Below, piece by piece: positions 9,001-19,625 of a stretch of DNA of 64,000 bases. Below the pieces are notes generated by a model. The model ran no database searches. It was not told the DNA's origin and worked only from the letters and a program-made list of their open reading frames with translations. The position numbers and the translations under genes were made by a program. The number at the start of each line of letters is the position of its first letter. Positions within the stretch are counted from its first letter, which is position 1. The DNA comes from VAZQ01 sp963821505 (GTDB lineage Bacteria > Pseudomonadota > Alphaproteobacteria > Rhizobiales > Xanthobacteraceae): contig CAWGEH010000018.1 of assembly GCA_963821505.1 (NCBI GenBank), positions 1 through 64,000 on the forward strand. Reading direction: 5' to 3'.

Positions 9001-9707
9001 GCGGCGTCATCACCAGCCTGGCGCTGAACGCCAAACTGGGGCGCGATACGCCGCTCGTCGGCGACGTGCGCGGACGCGGCAACAACGGACGCCAGGTCAT
9101 TTTCATCGAGACCAAGGACGCCGGCGCGTTCTTCCGCTTCAACGACATCTACCCCAAGATCGTCGGCGGCGAGATGTGGGTGGCGCTCGATCCGCAAAGC
9201 ACCGATCTGGCGCCGCAGGAAGGTATCCTCAACATCCGCGACTTCGTGGTGCGGGGAGAAGCGGCGCTCGATCGCGTCGCGGCCGCCCCGCAACAACCCG
9301 GCGGGCCGTCGCCGGGCGTGGAGTTCTCGCGCCTGCGGGTCGACTTCACCCGTTCGCTCGGGCGGTTCACCGTCCGCGACGGGCTCGTGAAAGGGCCCAC
9401 GATCGGCGCCACGGTCGATGGCTACATCGACTACCATCGCGACGACGTGCGCATGCGCGGCACCTTCGTCCCGCTCTATGGCCTCAACAACATGTTCGGC
9501 CAGATTCCCATCGTGGGGCTGTTTCTCGGCGGCAGCGACGAGGGCCTGCTCGGCCTGACCTATGAAGTGGTCGGGCCGCCGGGTGCGCCGGTGCTGCGCG
9601 TCAATCCGATTTCCGCGGTGGCGCCCGGCTTGCTGCGCAAGTTCTTCGAGTTCCCGAGCGGCAACGCCGCGATGGCGCCGCAGAGCTACGCCGAGCCCAA
9701 CCGGTAG
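6057..9707 (+). CDS. YhdP/AsmA-like giant envelope protein (DUF3971 family)
   Basis: A 1216-residue protein with one N-terminal membrane helix (around residues 78-98, FVFAGGALGGLVMLALVALWW in shape) and a very long periplasmic part rich in beta strands. The periplasmic part includes an Ala-rich linker around 220-255 and ends with an AsmA-like C-terminus (VDGYIDYHRDDVRMRGTF, LLGLTYEVVGP). This architecture fits YhdP/TamB/AsmA-type proteins, which form hydrophobic grooves carrying phospholipids between inner and outer membrane; that role is established for E. coli YhdP and is inferred here. The first 75 residues are charged and may be cytoplasmic, so a start further in is possible. GGGGA precedes the chosen ATG closely. 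The gene converges with tyrS. Confidence 0.85.
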   Translation: MAVQQSHRNLEALRKLEASLKAHLCKQDARMPDGDEDHRACAPRLISLIASTAHLGSRVRDMRLRLWWPRLRKFVFAGGALGGLVMLALVALWWRLSNGPIELDIATPWLTAAIGENFGSGHEVEIGGTQLERDASGRTSLRIRDIVVRDAEGTVVASAPKAEVGISGSSLFAGRIRAERLSLVGAEMAVRIESDSRVTVFAGSNKRPFVTASAASAPLAAQALRAAARVEQAAAGAAVAPASAPAAAALPVGNGVPDLAALLAWIESLDAAGLDGRDLTEIGLKGGNLTVDDQRNGKQWTFTNIDLSVTRPKDGGIAITLGSESVERPWQMRAAMTPGPQGHRVIDVETQKVSAKDVLLAMRLGEGLYEPDLALSGRIRADIGPDGMPHTLDGRILVEKGVIVDLDDPLVRIPIDRAEISLDWDATRQALVMPFQVLSGGNRITLFAQFDAPHEGSNVWGLQVSGGTVMLASAAPVDPDPLVLNRVLLRLRIDPDKQRIDLEPSELGNSDIGVALTGSLDFSGDDPRLALGIASTRMSVAAMKRLWPVTTAPKVRAWVEEHVQAGTVERLDISTNAPWSTLKSSGPPVPDDGLLVQIVGHGAEIRPVEGLPAIRDADVNVRISGRTATINLGRGNVEISPGRKLSITNGVFEVPDTFPKSPPAKARFRLDGSVPAAAELLGLERLREYSGAPLDPATSRGTLTAQVALALPLKEDLAPGSSIYMINLDIANFAAEHMVMGQKVEAAMLKVSANNQGHWIRGDVKLNGVPAALDYRKPRDGDADVRIQATLDENARSKLGFDLSGFLTGPVPVKLNGRVPAQEGDSRFAIEADLTQAKVDNLLPGWSKAPGRAGRATFTLVSKPTGSRFEDLVVDASGVSVKGMVEVDSSGEVLSANFPVFGLSDGDRTTLKAERGSDGTLRVTVRGDVYDGRTFVKSTLTGPASSKQKHDKDVDLDVKIGTVVGFHGETLRGLDLRASRRGGVITSLALNAKLGRDTPLVGDVRGRGNNGRQVIFIETKDAGAFFRFNDIYPKIVGGEMWVALDPQSTDLAPQEGILNIRDFVVRGEAALDRVAAAPQQPGGPSPGVEFSRLRVDFTRSLGRFTVRDGLVKGPTIGATVDGYIDYHRDDVRMRGTFVPLYGLNNMFGQIPIVGLFLGGSDEGLLGLTYEVVGPPGAPVLRVNPISAVAPGLLRKFFEFPSGNAAMAPQSYAEPNR

Positions 9708-9762
9708 ACGGAGGACAGGGGATTGGCGTTCTGCGTCTGTCGTCCGTTCTCCACCCTCCCAC

Positions 9763-11008
9763 TCATACCGGCTTCAGCAATACGTGCCGCTTCCTGCCGA
9801 GCGAGAGCTTGATGACGCCTTCCGGCGTGAGGTCGCGCGGCGTGAGCGCCAGCTTCTCGTCGGTGACCGTGACGTCGTTGACCTTGAGCCCGCCGCCCCT
9901 GATGTGCCTGCGCGCTTCACCGTTCGACGACGCAAAGCCAACGTCCACGCAGGCGGCGAGCACGCCGAGACCGGCCTCGAGTTTGGCGCGCGGGATTTCA
10001 ATCGTCGGCAGCGATTCGGCGAGCGCTCCTTCCTCGAAGGTGCGGCGCGCGGTTTCGGCAGCCTGGTCGGCCAGCGTGCGGCCGTGCGACAGGGCGGTCG
10101 CCTCGGTTGCCAGAATCTTCTTGGCTTCGTTCAGCTCCTGCCCCTTCAGCAAGGCGAGGCGTGCGATCTCGTCGAGCGGTAACTCGGTGAACAGCTTGAG
10201 CAGGCGGCCGACGTCGCCGTCCTCGCAATTGCGCCAGAACTGCCAATAGTCATACGGGACTCGTCATGTCGGCGTTGAGCCAAACCGCCCCGGTCTCGGT
10301 CTTGCCCATCTTGGCGCCCGAGGAGGTCGTCAGGAGCGGCGTGGTCAGTGCGAACAGCTCGGCGTTGAGCAGGCGGCGGCCGAGGTCGATGCCGTTGACG
10401 ATATTTCCCCACTGGTCCGATCCGCCCATCTGCAGAATGCAGCCGTGGCGCCTGTGGAGTTCCACGAAATCGTAGGCCTGCAGGATCATGTAGTTGAATT
10501 CGAGAAAGGTCAGCGGCTGCTCGCGGTCGAGGCGAAGCTTCACCGAATCGAATGTCAGCATCTTGTTGATGGTGAAGTGGCGCCCGACGTCGCGCAGGAA
10601 GGGGATATAATGAAGCTGGTCGAGCCAATCGGCATTGTTCGCCATCACCGCGCCGGCGTCGAAATCGAGCAAGCGCGAAAACACCGCGCGGATCGAGGCG
10701 ATATTGGCGTCGATCTGGTCGGCGGTCAGCAGCGTGCGGCTGGTATCCTTGCCCGAAGGATCGCCTATCTTGCTGGTGCCGCCGCCCATCAGCGCGATCG
10801 GACGATGACCGGTCTTCTGCAGCCAGCGCAACATCATGATCGTCAGCAGATTGCCGATATGGAGGCTGGGTGCGGTGGCATCGAAGCCGACATAGGCGGT
10901 GATCGGACCCGCCGCCGCCTTGGCATCGAGGCCCTCGGCATCCGAAAGCTGATGAATAAAGCCTCGGCTGGCGAGAACCTGCAGGAAATCGGACTTGTAG
11001 GCGCTCAT
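9763..11008 (-). CDS. tyrS: Tyrosyl-tRNA synthetase, frame broken by one extra base
   Basis: Charges tRNA-Tyr with tyrosine in the cytoplasm; normally essential. The N-terminal part (11008 down to about 10250) carries the HIGH-like HIGNLL and the KMSKS-like KMGKTE motifs. The C-terminal part has the anticodon-binding helices and an S4 RNA-binding domain (ARRHIRGGGLKVNDV). The frame breaks at a GGG run on the plus strand (10255-10257): the coding strand reads AGT CCC GTA TGA, where removing one base gives S-P-Y-D-Y-W-Q-F-W and joins both halves. The corrected protein is 414 residues, the normal family length. I read this as a sequence error rather than a pseudogene. It is divergent from anmK, a common Rhizobiales arrangement. 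Confidence 0.9.
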
Positions 11009-11088
11009 GCCGTCTCGCCTGTTCTTGTCGCCTCTTTGGGGGCGGTGGTGTAACAGGTCCGGCGTTGGATTTAAACCGAGGACGTTTC

Positions 11089-12207
11089 ATGCCGCGCGTG
11101 ACTGCCATCGGCCTGATGAGCGGCACTTCCTACGACGGGGCGGACGTGGCGCTGATCGATACCGACGGCGAAGAGATCAGCCGCCTTGGTCCGACCGGCT
11201 ACCGGCCCTACAGCGACCCGGAAAGGGACCTGCTGCGGCGCGCCATCGCGGCCGCCGCCACTCTCACGGACCGTAGCGCGCGGCCGAAAATTCTTGCCGA
11301 GGCGGAAGAGCTGGTGACCGACATGCACGCCGAGGCGGTCGAAGCCTTCCTGGCCGCAAACGCAATGGTGCCGGGCGCGGTGGCGGTGGTGGGCTTCCAT
11401 GGCCAGACCGTGCTGCACCGGCCCGACCGCCGGCTCACCATCCAGCTCGGCAATGGGCCGGTGCTCGCCCGCAGGCTCGGCATTCCCGTGGTCTACGACT
11501 TTCGTGCCGCCGATGTGGCCGCCGGCGGCCAGGGCGCGCCGGTGGTGCCGGTGTTTCATCGCGCCATGGTGCACAAGCTCAAGCGCGCGCATCCGGTCGC
11601 GGTGCTCAATCTCGGCGGCGTGGCCAACGTGACCATCGTCGATGGCAAAGCCGACCTCATTGCCTTCGATACCGGGCCGGGCAATGCGTTGATCGACGAT
11701 TTCGTCCGCCTGCGCACCGGGCAGCCGCAGGATGACCAGGGACGTGCCGCGGCGGTGGGCCGAGTCGACGAGACCGCGGTCGCGCGCGTGCTGGCGCATC
11801 CCTTTTTCGCCAAGCCGCCGCCCAAGTCGCTCGATCGGAACGCCTTCCGCCAGTGGGTGGCGGAGGAAGCACGACTGGCGGACAAGAGCACCGAGGATGG
11901 CGCCGCGACCCTCACCGCGATCACGGCGGCGGCGGTCGCTCGCGCCACCGCGGTTCTGCCGCGGCCACCGGCCGGTTGGATCGTTGCCGGCGGCGGCACG
12001 CGCAATCCGACCTTGATGCGGATGCTGGCCGCGCGGCTGGCTCCCGCCGGCATCGAGACCGCTGGCGCCGTCGGATGGTCGGCCGAGGCGCTCGAGGCGC
12101 AGGCCTTTGCCTATCTTGCCGTGCGAACGCTCCGGGGGCTTCCGCTCACGTTTCCCACGACGACCGGAGTGCCACAGCCGATGATCGGCGGTGTCCTCGC
12201 GCGGTGA
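11089..12207 (+). CDS. anmK: Anhydro-N-acetylmuramic acid kinase
   Basis: Phosphorylates and opens 1,6-anhydro-MurNAc to MurNAc-6-phosphate in cell-wall recycling. The protein is 372 residues, the family's usual length. The N-terminal phosphate-binding signature GLMSGTSYDGADVAL is complete. GFHGQTVLHRP, the DTGPGNALIDDF segment and AGGGTRNPTLM follow in the expected order for this ASKHA-fold kinase. Start ATG 11089 was chosen because GAGGA lies seven bases upstream; the in-frame start at 11065 lacks one. It is divergent from tyrS with an 80-base shared upstream region. Confidence 0.95.
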   Translation: MPRVTAIGLMSGTSYDGADVALIDTDGEEISRLGPTGYRPYSDPERDLLRRAIAAAATLTDRSARPKILAEAEELVTDMHAEAVEAFLAANAMVPGAVAVVGFHGQTVLHRPDRRLTIQLGNGPVLARRLGIPVVYDFRAADVAAGGQGAPVVPVFHRAMVHKLKRAHPVAVLNLGGVANVTIVDGKADLIAFDTGPGNALIDDFVRLRTGQPQDDQGRAAAVGRVDETAVARVLAHPFFAKPPPKSLDRNAFRQWVAEEARLADKSTEDGAATLTAITAAAVARATAVLPRPPAGWIVAGGGTRNPTLMRMLAARLAPAGIETAGAVGWSAEALEAQAFAYLAVRTLRGLPLTFPTTTGVPQPMIGGVLAR

Positions 12208-12243
12208 TGCGGCGGATGGCTTTTGCGGCGTCCGATCCCGGCA

Positions 12244-13251
12244 TCACGCTCGTATGAGATCGCGGATGACGCGCTCCATGCCTTTCACCACCCGCGCCAG
12301 ATTGTCGGCGTCGACCTTGTCCGGCGTATCGCTCGGGCGGTGGTAGTGAGGATAACGAAACGGCGCGGTGTCGGTGACCATCAGGGCCTGATAGCCTTGC
12401 GCCGCGAATGCCCAGTGGTCGGACCAGGCGATGCCCGGCACGAAGCTTGGTGCGACGCCGCCGATTGTCGGGAAGCGGGTGTGCGAGCGGAATGAACGCA
12501 TCGTCTTCTGCAACAGCGCACGCGAGCCCAGGAGACCGACGAACGCGACGAAGTCGCCGCGATCGGGAAACAGAAAGCCGAACGGTGCAGGATAAAGCTG
12601 GCTTCCCGGCGCACTCGAGTAAAACCCGATGGTCTCGAGCGAATACATCGCCACGACCCGCTCCCCGCGTCGGGCGAGGGCGCGCGCGTAGTTGAGGCTC
12701 CCCATGGCCTCCGTCCCGAAATACGGCGGCTCCTCGTTGACGAAGAGCGCAAAACGGATGCGCTTGCCGCCCGCGGCGCCCGCATCGCGCAGCAGCCGCG
12801 CGAGTTCGATGACCGCGGCGCTGCCGCTCGCATTGTCGTTGGCGCCGGGCGTGCCGCGCGCACTGTCGTAGTGGGCCCCGATCACGATCACCTCCGGATC
12901 GGACGTTCCGGCCGGCTCGATCATGGCGTCGATGTTGCGCACCGGCTTGCCATCGGCCGAAAATTCCTGCCGCCCGACGGCATATCCGAAGGAGGCGAGC
13001 ATCGCCTCGATGTAGCGGGCGACGGCCTCGAGCTGGGCGTAGTGCACCACGTTGTGCTCGCGTGCGGCGATGGTCGCGATGTGCCGCCGGAGCGCCTGCG
13101 CCAGCGCCGTCTCCTCCGCCGTGAGCGGCGGCAGCGCCCCGCGATGGGGCTTGCCGGGCACTGCCGTCATGTAATGCAGCGCGCCGTAACCGGCGGCCAG
13201 GACGATGAGAACGACAACAAGGAGTGCGAGCAATGACATCCTTCGCGCCAT
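12244..13251 (-). CDS. M28 family zinc aminopeptidase, membrane-anchored
   Basis: Exported or membrane-tethered metallo-exopeptidase of 335 residues. An N-terminal hydrophobic helix (residues 5-22, LLALLVVVLIVLAAGYGAL) acts as signal anchor. Di-zinc site motifs of family M28 are visible: GAHYDSARGTPGANDNASG (His and Asp ligands), the catalytic FVNEEPP, a SDHWAF segment and the C-terminal HYHRPSDT His. Domain size and spacing match PA-less M28 peptidases. It converges with anmK, separated by 36 bases. Substrate is unknown. Confidence 0.9.
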   Translation of the reverse strand: MARRMSLLALLVVVLIVLAAGYGALHYMTAVPGKPHRGALPPLTAEETALAQALRRHIATIAAREHNVVHYAQLEAVARYIEAMLASFGYAVGRQEFSADGKPVRNIDAMIEPAGTSDPEVIVIGAHYDSARGTPGANDNASGSAAVIELARLLRDAGAAGGKRIRFALFVNEEPPYFGTEAMGSLNYARALARRGERVVAMYSLETIGFYSSAPGSQLYPAPFGFLFPDRGDFVAFVGLLGSRALLQKTMRSFRSHTRFPTIGGVAPSFVPGIAWSDHWAFAAQGYQALMVTDTAPFRYPHYHRPSDTPDKVDADNLARVVKGMERVIRDLIRA

Positions 13252-13276
13252 CGCCGTATGCGGCGGGGGGCGCCGA

Positions 13277-13380
13277 CTAGCGCATGTTCCGGAAAAGTGG
13301 GAACCGGTTTTCCGAACAGAACATGCGCAAAATCGAAAAATCTAGAGCGCATCACGATTCGATCCAATCGGGATGCGGCT
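13277..13380. repeat. Intergenic palindromic repeat, copy 1
   Basis: About 104 bases made of two hairpins. The first pairs GCGCATGTTCCGGAAAA with the later CGGTTTTCCG...GAACATGCGC; the second pairs GAGCGCATCACGATT with AATCGGGATGCG...CTC. A nearly identical copy in the opposite orientation lies at 25835-25941, and a relative at 44271-44400. Such two-hairpin elements are widespread in Rhizobiales intergenic DNA. Confidence 0.85.
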
Positions 13381-13449
13381 CCAGTGGTCCGATTCCGAAG
13401 TTCGCCAGCGCTCACGGTACGTTACGATGCGAACTTCGGATTCGGGGTA

Positions 13450-14112
13450 CTAGGCGGCGCTCGGCTTGCGCTCGATCTTGAGACGCTTGTCGAGATAGGC
13501 GCTGATCGCCTGCATCAGCGGCTCGACCTTGCCGTCGAAGAAATGGTTGGCGCCCGGGATCACCTTCTGCTCGATGACGATGCCCTTCTGGGTCTTGAGC
13601 TTGTCGACGAGGCTGGTGACGTCCTTGTGCGGCACCACGGCGTCCTTGTCGCCGTGAACGATCATGCCCGACGACGGGCAGGGGGCGAGAAACGAAAAAT
13701 CGTAGAGGTTGGCGGGTGGCGCAATCGAGATGAAGCCCTCGATTTCAGGCCGGCGCATGAGCAGCTGCATGCCGATCCAGGCGCCGAACGAGAAGCCCGC
13801 GATCCAGCAGCTCCTGGCCTCCGGATTGATCGACTGCGCCCAATCGAGCGCCGAAGCCGCGTCCGACAATTCCCCTTGCCCGTGGTCGAATGAGCCCTGG
13901 CTGCGGCCGACCCCGCGGAAGTTGAAGCGCAGCACGGAAAAGTTCCGGTGCACGAAGGCATAATAGAGCTGATAGATGATTTGATGGTTCATCGTGCCCC
14001 CGAATTGCGGGTGGGGATGAAGCACGATTCCAATCGGAGCGTTCTTTTGCCGGGCCGGGTGATACCGCCCCTCGATACGTCCGGCGGCGCCGGTGAAGAT
14101 GACCTCAGGCAT
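13450..14112 (-). CDS. Alpha/beta hydrolase (dienelactone hydrolase-like)
   Basis: Cytosolic hydrolase of 220 residues with the compact alpha/beta fold. Visible: oxyanion-side HPHPQFGGTMNH, the RFNFRGVGRSQG strand-turn, nucleophile elbow AGFSFGAW (catalytic Ser), acid residue in IVHGDKDAVV and the catalytic His in PGANHFF. This order matches a family of small alphaproteobacterial hydrolases encoded beside suf genes. Substrate is not known. The start at ATG 14112 is preferred to the TTG at 14124 because the conserved part begins with PEVIFTG. Divergent from the suf operon. Confidence 0.88.
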   Translation of the reverse strand: MPEVIFTGAAGRIEGRYHPARQKNAPIGIVLHPHPQFGGTMNHQIIYQLYYAFVHRNFSVLRFNFRGVGRSQGSFDHGQGELSDAASALDWAQSINPEARSCWIAGFSFGAWIGMQLLMRRPEIEGFISIAPPANLYDFSFLAPCPSSGMIVHGDKDAVVPHKDVTSLVDKLKTQKGIVIEQKVIPGANHFFDGKVEPLMQAISAYLDKRLKIERKPSAA

Positions 14113-14382
14113 GAAATTTTCCAACCTCGCTTGGCGGGCTTTGTCCGTAACTCGTGCCTAGCTGGCGGCCGCGCCTCCCGTCACAGCGCGCTTGACGGCG
14201 GCGGCGAGCGCACGTAAGTATTTGGAACCATTCCAGATTTGGCAGCAGCGCGGCCGACGGCAGCGGCGGTCGCAGGCGGGCGTTTTCTAGCACGGGGGCG
14301 GGGGCAAAAAGCAAGTGTTTCGAAGGATGTTGGACGTCCCCTCGGCATTGAGTACAAGAGTGCCGGACCCCGTGCCAAAGCC

Positions 14383-15543
14383 ATGACCGATAGGATCTAT
14401 CTCGATTGGAACGCGACCGCTCCCCTGCGGCCGCAGGCTTATGCCGCGGTGCTTGCGGCGCTCGATGCGGCCGGGAACCCGTCCTCGGTCCATGCCGAGG
14501 GCAGGGCTGCACGCCGCCTGATCGAGGAAGCGCGGGAGATGGTGGCGGCGCTGGTGGGAGCCGAGCCGCGCAACGTGGTGTTCACCTCGGGCGGCACGGA
14601 AGCCAATACGCTGGCGCTCACGCCCACGACCGGACGGGACGGGACGGAGCGCGAAAAACTTCTGGTTTCCGCCATCGAACATCCCTCGGTGCTCGCCGGT
14701 GGCTGTTTTCCCGGCGGGGCCGCCGAGACGCTGCCGGTGACCGGGAGCGGGCAGATCGACCTTTCCGCGCTCGAACGTCGGCTCGCGCCGCTGCGGGGCC
14801 GGGTTCTCGTTTCGCTCATGCTCGCCAACAATGAGACCGGGGTTGTTCAACCGGTTGCTCAAGCAGCTCGCCTGATACATGAAGCGGGCGGGATCCTGCA
14901 CGTCGACGCGGTCCAGGCCGCGGGTCGAATTCCGTGTGATATCAAAGCGCTCGGCGCCGATCTTATGACCGTTTCGGGACACAAGATGGGCGCCCCCAAA
15001 GGCGTCGGCGCGCTGATCCGGCGTGATCCGAGGCTGCCGCTCCCCCCTCCGCTTATAAGGGGCGGCGGTCAGGAGCGCGGCGCACGGGCGGGGACGGAGA
15101 ACGTGGCCGGCATTGCCGGTTTCGGCGCCGCGGCAGCCGCGGCCCTCCGCGAGCTTGCCGCCGACCGCGCCCATATGGCGGCGCTTCGCGACCGGCTCGA
15201 AGCCGGTCTCAAGGCCGCGTCCCCGGGGATCGTCATTTTCGGAGCCGGGGCCGAGCGGCTGCCCAACACCACGCTGTTTGCGGCGCCCGGCATGAAGGCG
15301 GAGACCGCCGTCATCGCCTTCGATCTCGAAGGGGTGGCGGTGTCGTCGGGCGCGGCCTGTTCCTCCGGCAAGGTCCAGCCCTCGCACGTGCTGGCCGCCA
15401 TGGGAGTTCCGCCGCTGCTTGCGCGCGCCGCCGTGCGCGTGAGCCTCGGCCCGACCACCACCGAATCCGACATTGATCGCCTGATCCAAGCTTGGATTAA
15501 GGTATCGGGAGCATTACTTAAGTCACAAGGCATCGCCGCCTGA
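14383..15543 (+). CDS. Cysteine desulfurase, class I (NifS/IscS-like)
   Basis: PLP enzyme of 386 residues that takes sulfur from cysteine as a protein persulfide for Fe-S assembly. Start ATG 14383 begins with TDRIYLDWNATAPL, the standard N-terminus; 48 upstream in-frame codons are disregarded. The PLP lysine lies in TVSGHKMGAPKG. The reactive cysteine lies in the class I loop VSSGAACSSGK. It opens the suf operon of this window, 87 bases before sufB, as is common in Rhizobiales, where this enzyme coexists with a class II SufS encoded further down. The divergent neighbour is a hydrolase gene. Confidence 0.93.
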   Translation: MTDRIYLDWNATAPLRPQAYAAVLAALDAAGNPSSVHAEGRAARRLIEEAREMVAALVGAEPRNVVFTSGGTEANTLALTPTTGRDGTEREKLLVSAIEHPSVLAGGCFPGGAAETLPVTGSGQIDLSALERRLAPLRGRVLVSLMLANNETGVVQPVAQAARLIHEAGGILHVDAVQAAGRIPCDIKALGADLMTVSGHKMGAPKGVGALIRRDPRLPLPPPLIRGGGQERGARAGTENVAGIAGFGAAAAAALRELAADRAHMAALRDRLEAGLKAASPGIVIFGAGAERLPNTTLFAAPGMKAETAVIAFDLEGVAVSSGAACSSGKVQPSHVLAAMGVPPLLARAAVRVSLGPTTTESDIDRLIQAWIKVSGALLKSQGIAA

Positions 15544-15630
15544 AGCAACAGCGAGGGTGAAGGCAGGCCAGAACATCACCATAACCGACTGATCCAACCC
15601 GCGGTCCTTGAAACCGCAGCGGAGGGAAGA

Positions 15631-17139
<1,509 letters not shown>

Positions 17140-17283
17140 GACGCACAGCCTTCATCCCCAGGGGCCCGCCGCGGGACGCTCTCGGACGGATGGCGGCGAA
17201 GGTCAAACTCGGTGCACTCGTCCTTCGAGACGTCGCCCTCGGCGGCTCCTCGGGACCAAGATCATGGCAAGGAATTCGTCCGA

Positions 17284-18039
<756 letters not shown>

Positions 18040-18049
18040 TGGTCACTTG

Positions 18050-18156
18050 CTTTGTCATTGCGGGCGAGCGGCTGAAGGCCGCGAGAGCCGGAATCCATGG
18101 TCGCCGTCAGTGGATATGGATTGCAGCTCGCTCGCTCCGCCGGAATGACGGAAAAG
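18050..18156. repeat. Intergenic palindromic repeat between sufC and sufD
   Basis: Long imperfect inverted repeat whose ends read GTCATTGCGGGCGAGCG and CCGCCGGAATGAC, with internal arms GGAATCCAT and ATGGATTGC. This is the REP-like type common in Rhizobiales. It sits inside the operon and forms most of the 128-base spacer. Confidence 0.75.
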
Positions 18157-18167
18157 GATGACCGGCG

Positions 18168-19493
18168 ATGAACGTCGAGGTCCGCCCGATCAAGACTGCG
18201 GCCGAGACCGCGCTGGCGGCGAGCTTCGCCATGGCGAAGCGCGCGCTTCCGGGCGCAGCGGCGGTCGCCGCGCTGCGCGAGGAGGCTTTCCGGCGCTTCG
18301 AGACCGAAGGTCTGCCGCACCGGCGGGTCGAGGAGTGGAAATATACCGACCTGCGCGCTCTCATGCGCGACGCCAAGCCGCTCGCAGGCGTACCCGACGC
18401 CGCCGCCAAGGCGCGCGCCGGCGGCGCCGGCGCCATGCTGATCGAGGCGCGGCGCATCGTATTCGTGGACGGCGCTTTCGTGCCGGAACTTTCCGACCTT
18501 GCCGAACTCGATGCGGGCCTCACCGTCCGCTCGATGGCGGAGATGCTGGCGGCCGGCGACCCGCAGCTCGTTGCGCATCTGGGCAAGGTGGTGCCGACCG
18601 ACGACGTCGCGGTCGCGCTCAACACCGCCTTCATGGGCGACGGCGTGGTGATCCACGTCGCGGCCGACGCAGCGCTGGCGCGGCCGATCCATCTCGTCTT
18701 CGTGAATGCGGGCGGCGAGCCCGCCGCCGTATTCGTGCGCTCTCTTGTCGTGATCGAGAAAGGCGCACGCGCGATGCTGGTCGAAAGCCATGTCGGTTCG
18801 GCCGGCTGCGAGCACCAGGTGAACACGGTGCTCGAGCTCGAGGCCGGCGACGGGGCGCATGTCGATCACGTCAAGATCACCGGGGAGGGCGCCGGCGCCC
18901 TGCATGTCTCCACCCTGATGGCCGCGATCGGCGCGCACGCCCGGTTCAACGAATTCCTGTTCACGACCGGCGCTACGGTGGCGCGCAACCAGATGTTCGT
19001 GCGTTTCAGCGGCGAAGGCACGATCGCCGGCATCCGCGGTGCGACCTTGCTCAGGGGCCGCCAGCACGCCGACACCACATTGGTCGCCGACCATGCAGTG
19101 GCCGACTGCACCAGCCGTGAAGTGTTCAAATCGGTGCTCGACGAGGAGGGCCGCAGCGTCTTCCAGGGCAAGATCATCGTGCGGCCGCGCGCGCAAAAGA
19201 CCGACGCGAAGATGGCGACGCACGCGCTACTGCTGTCGGACACCGCCGAGGCCGATAACAAGCCCGAGCTCGAAATTTTCGCCGACGACGTGCAATGCGG
19301 GCACGGCGCCACCTCCGGCGATCTCGACGAGGACCTGCTGTTCTATCTCAGGGCGCGCGGCATTCCGGCAAAGGAGGCCGAGGCGCTGCTGATCCAGGCC
19401 TTCGTCGGCGAGGCGGTCGAGGGAATCGAGCACGCAGGGCTGCGCGACGCGCTGATGGATCAGGTCGTCGCCTGGCTCGAGGCGCGAGGATGA
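18168..19493 (+). CDS. sufD: Fe-S cluster assembly protein SufD
   Basis: Scaffold partner of SufB, 441 residues. Conserved segments: the N-terminal RRVEEWKYTDLRAL, the beta-helix core, and the C-terminal CGHGATSGDLDEDLLFYLRARGI-type block with GI..KEAEALLIQAF. GGAAAAGGATG lies before ATG 18168. Frame and length are intact. Separated from sufC and sufS by palindromic repeats, so the operon may be read through these or carry internal processing signals. Confidence 0.96.
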   Translation: MNVEVRPIKTAAETALAASFAMAKRALPGAAAVAALREEAFRRFETEGLPHRRVEEWKYTDLRALMRDAKPLAGVPDAAAKARAGGAGAMLIEARRIVFVDGAFVPELSDLAELDAGLTVRSMAEMLAAGDPQLVAHLGKVVPTDDVAVALNTAFMGDGVVIHVAADAALARPIHLVFVNAGGEPAAVFVRSLVVIEKGARAMLVESHVGSAGCEHQVNTVLELEAGDGAHVDHVKITGEGAGALHVSTLMAAIGAHARFNEFLFTTGATVARNQMFVRFSGEGTIAGIRGATLLRGRQHADTTLVADHAVADCTSREVFKSVLDEEGRSVFQGKIIVRPRAQKTDAKMATHALLLSDTAEADNKPELEIFADDVQCGHGATSGDLDEDLLFYLRARGIPAKEAEALLIQAFVGEAVEGIEHAGLRDALMDQVVAWLEARG

Positions 19494-19512
19494 CGAGATG
19501 TCCTGGCCAGTA

Positions 19513-19612
19513 GACTTTCACGGCGTCATCGCCGGGCTTGACCCGGCGATCCATCTTGTTCGCAAGACGATGGATGCGCGGGTCAAGCCCGCGCATGACG
19601 AAGGAGAGAGAA
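19513..19612. repeat. Intergenic palindromic repeat between sufD and sufS
   Basis: Two tandem palindromes: CGCCGGGCTTGACCCGGCG, and ATGGATGCGCGGGTCAAGC followed by CCGCGCATGAC. The core with a GGGTCAAGCCC-type arm is a REP-like element frequent in Rhizobiales genomes. It fills nearly the whole sufD-sufS spacer. Confidence 0.8.
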
Positions 19613-19625
19613 TCGCGAGCTGAAC

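Noticed and set aside
7023..9437. Open frame of 804 codons on the minus strand
   Set aside because: Antisense to the YhdP-like gene, low-complexity Arg/Asp/Ala composition, no family resemblance; a by-product of high-GC codon usage.
9763..11008. tyrS as a real pseudogene or as two separate genes
   Set aside because: One extra base explains the break, both halves are conserved, and the gene is normally essential.
13277..13380. Repeat as a CRISPR unit or an insertion sequence end
   Set aside because: No regular spacers, no transposase nearby; two-hairpin structure is that of an intergenic palindromic element.
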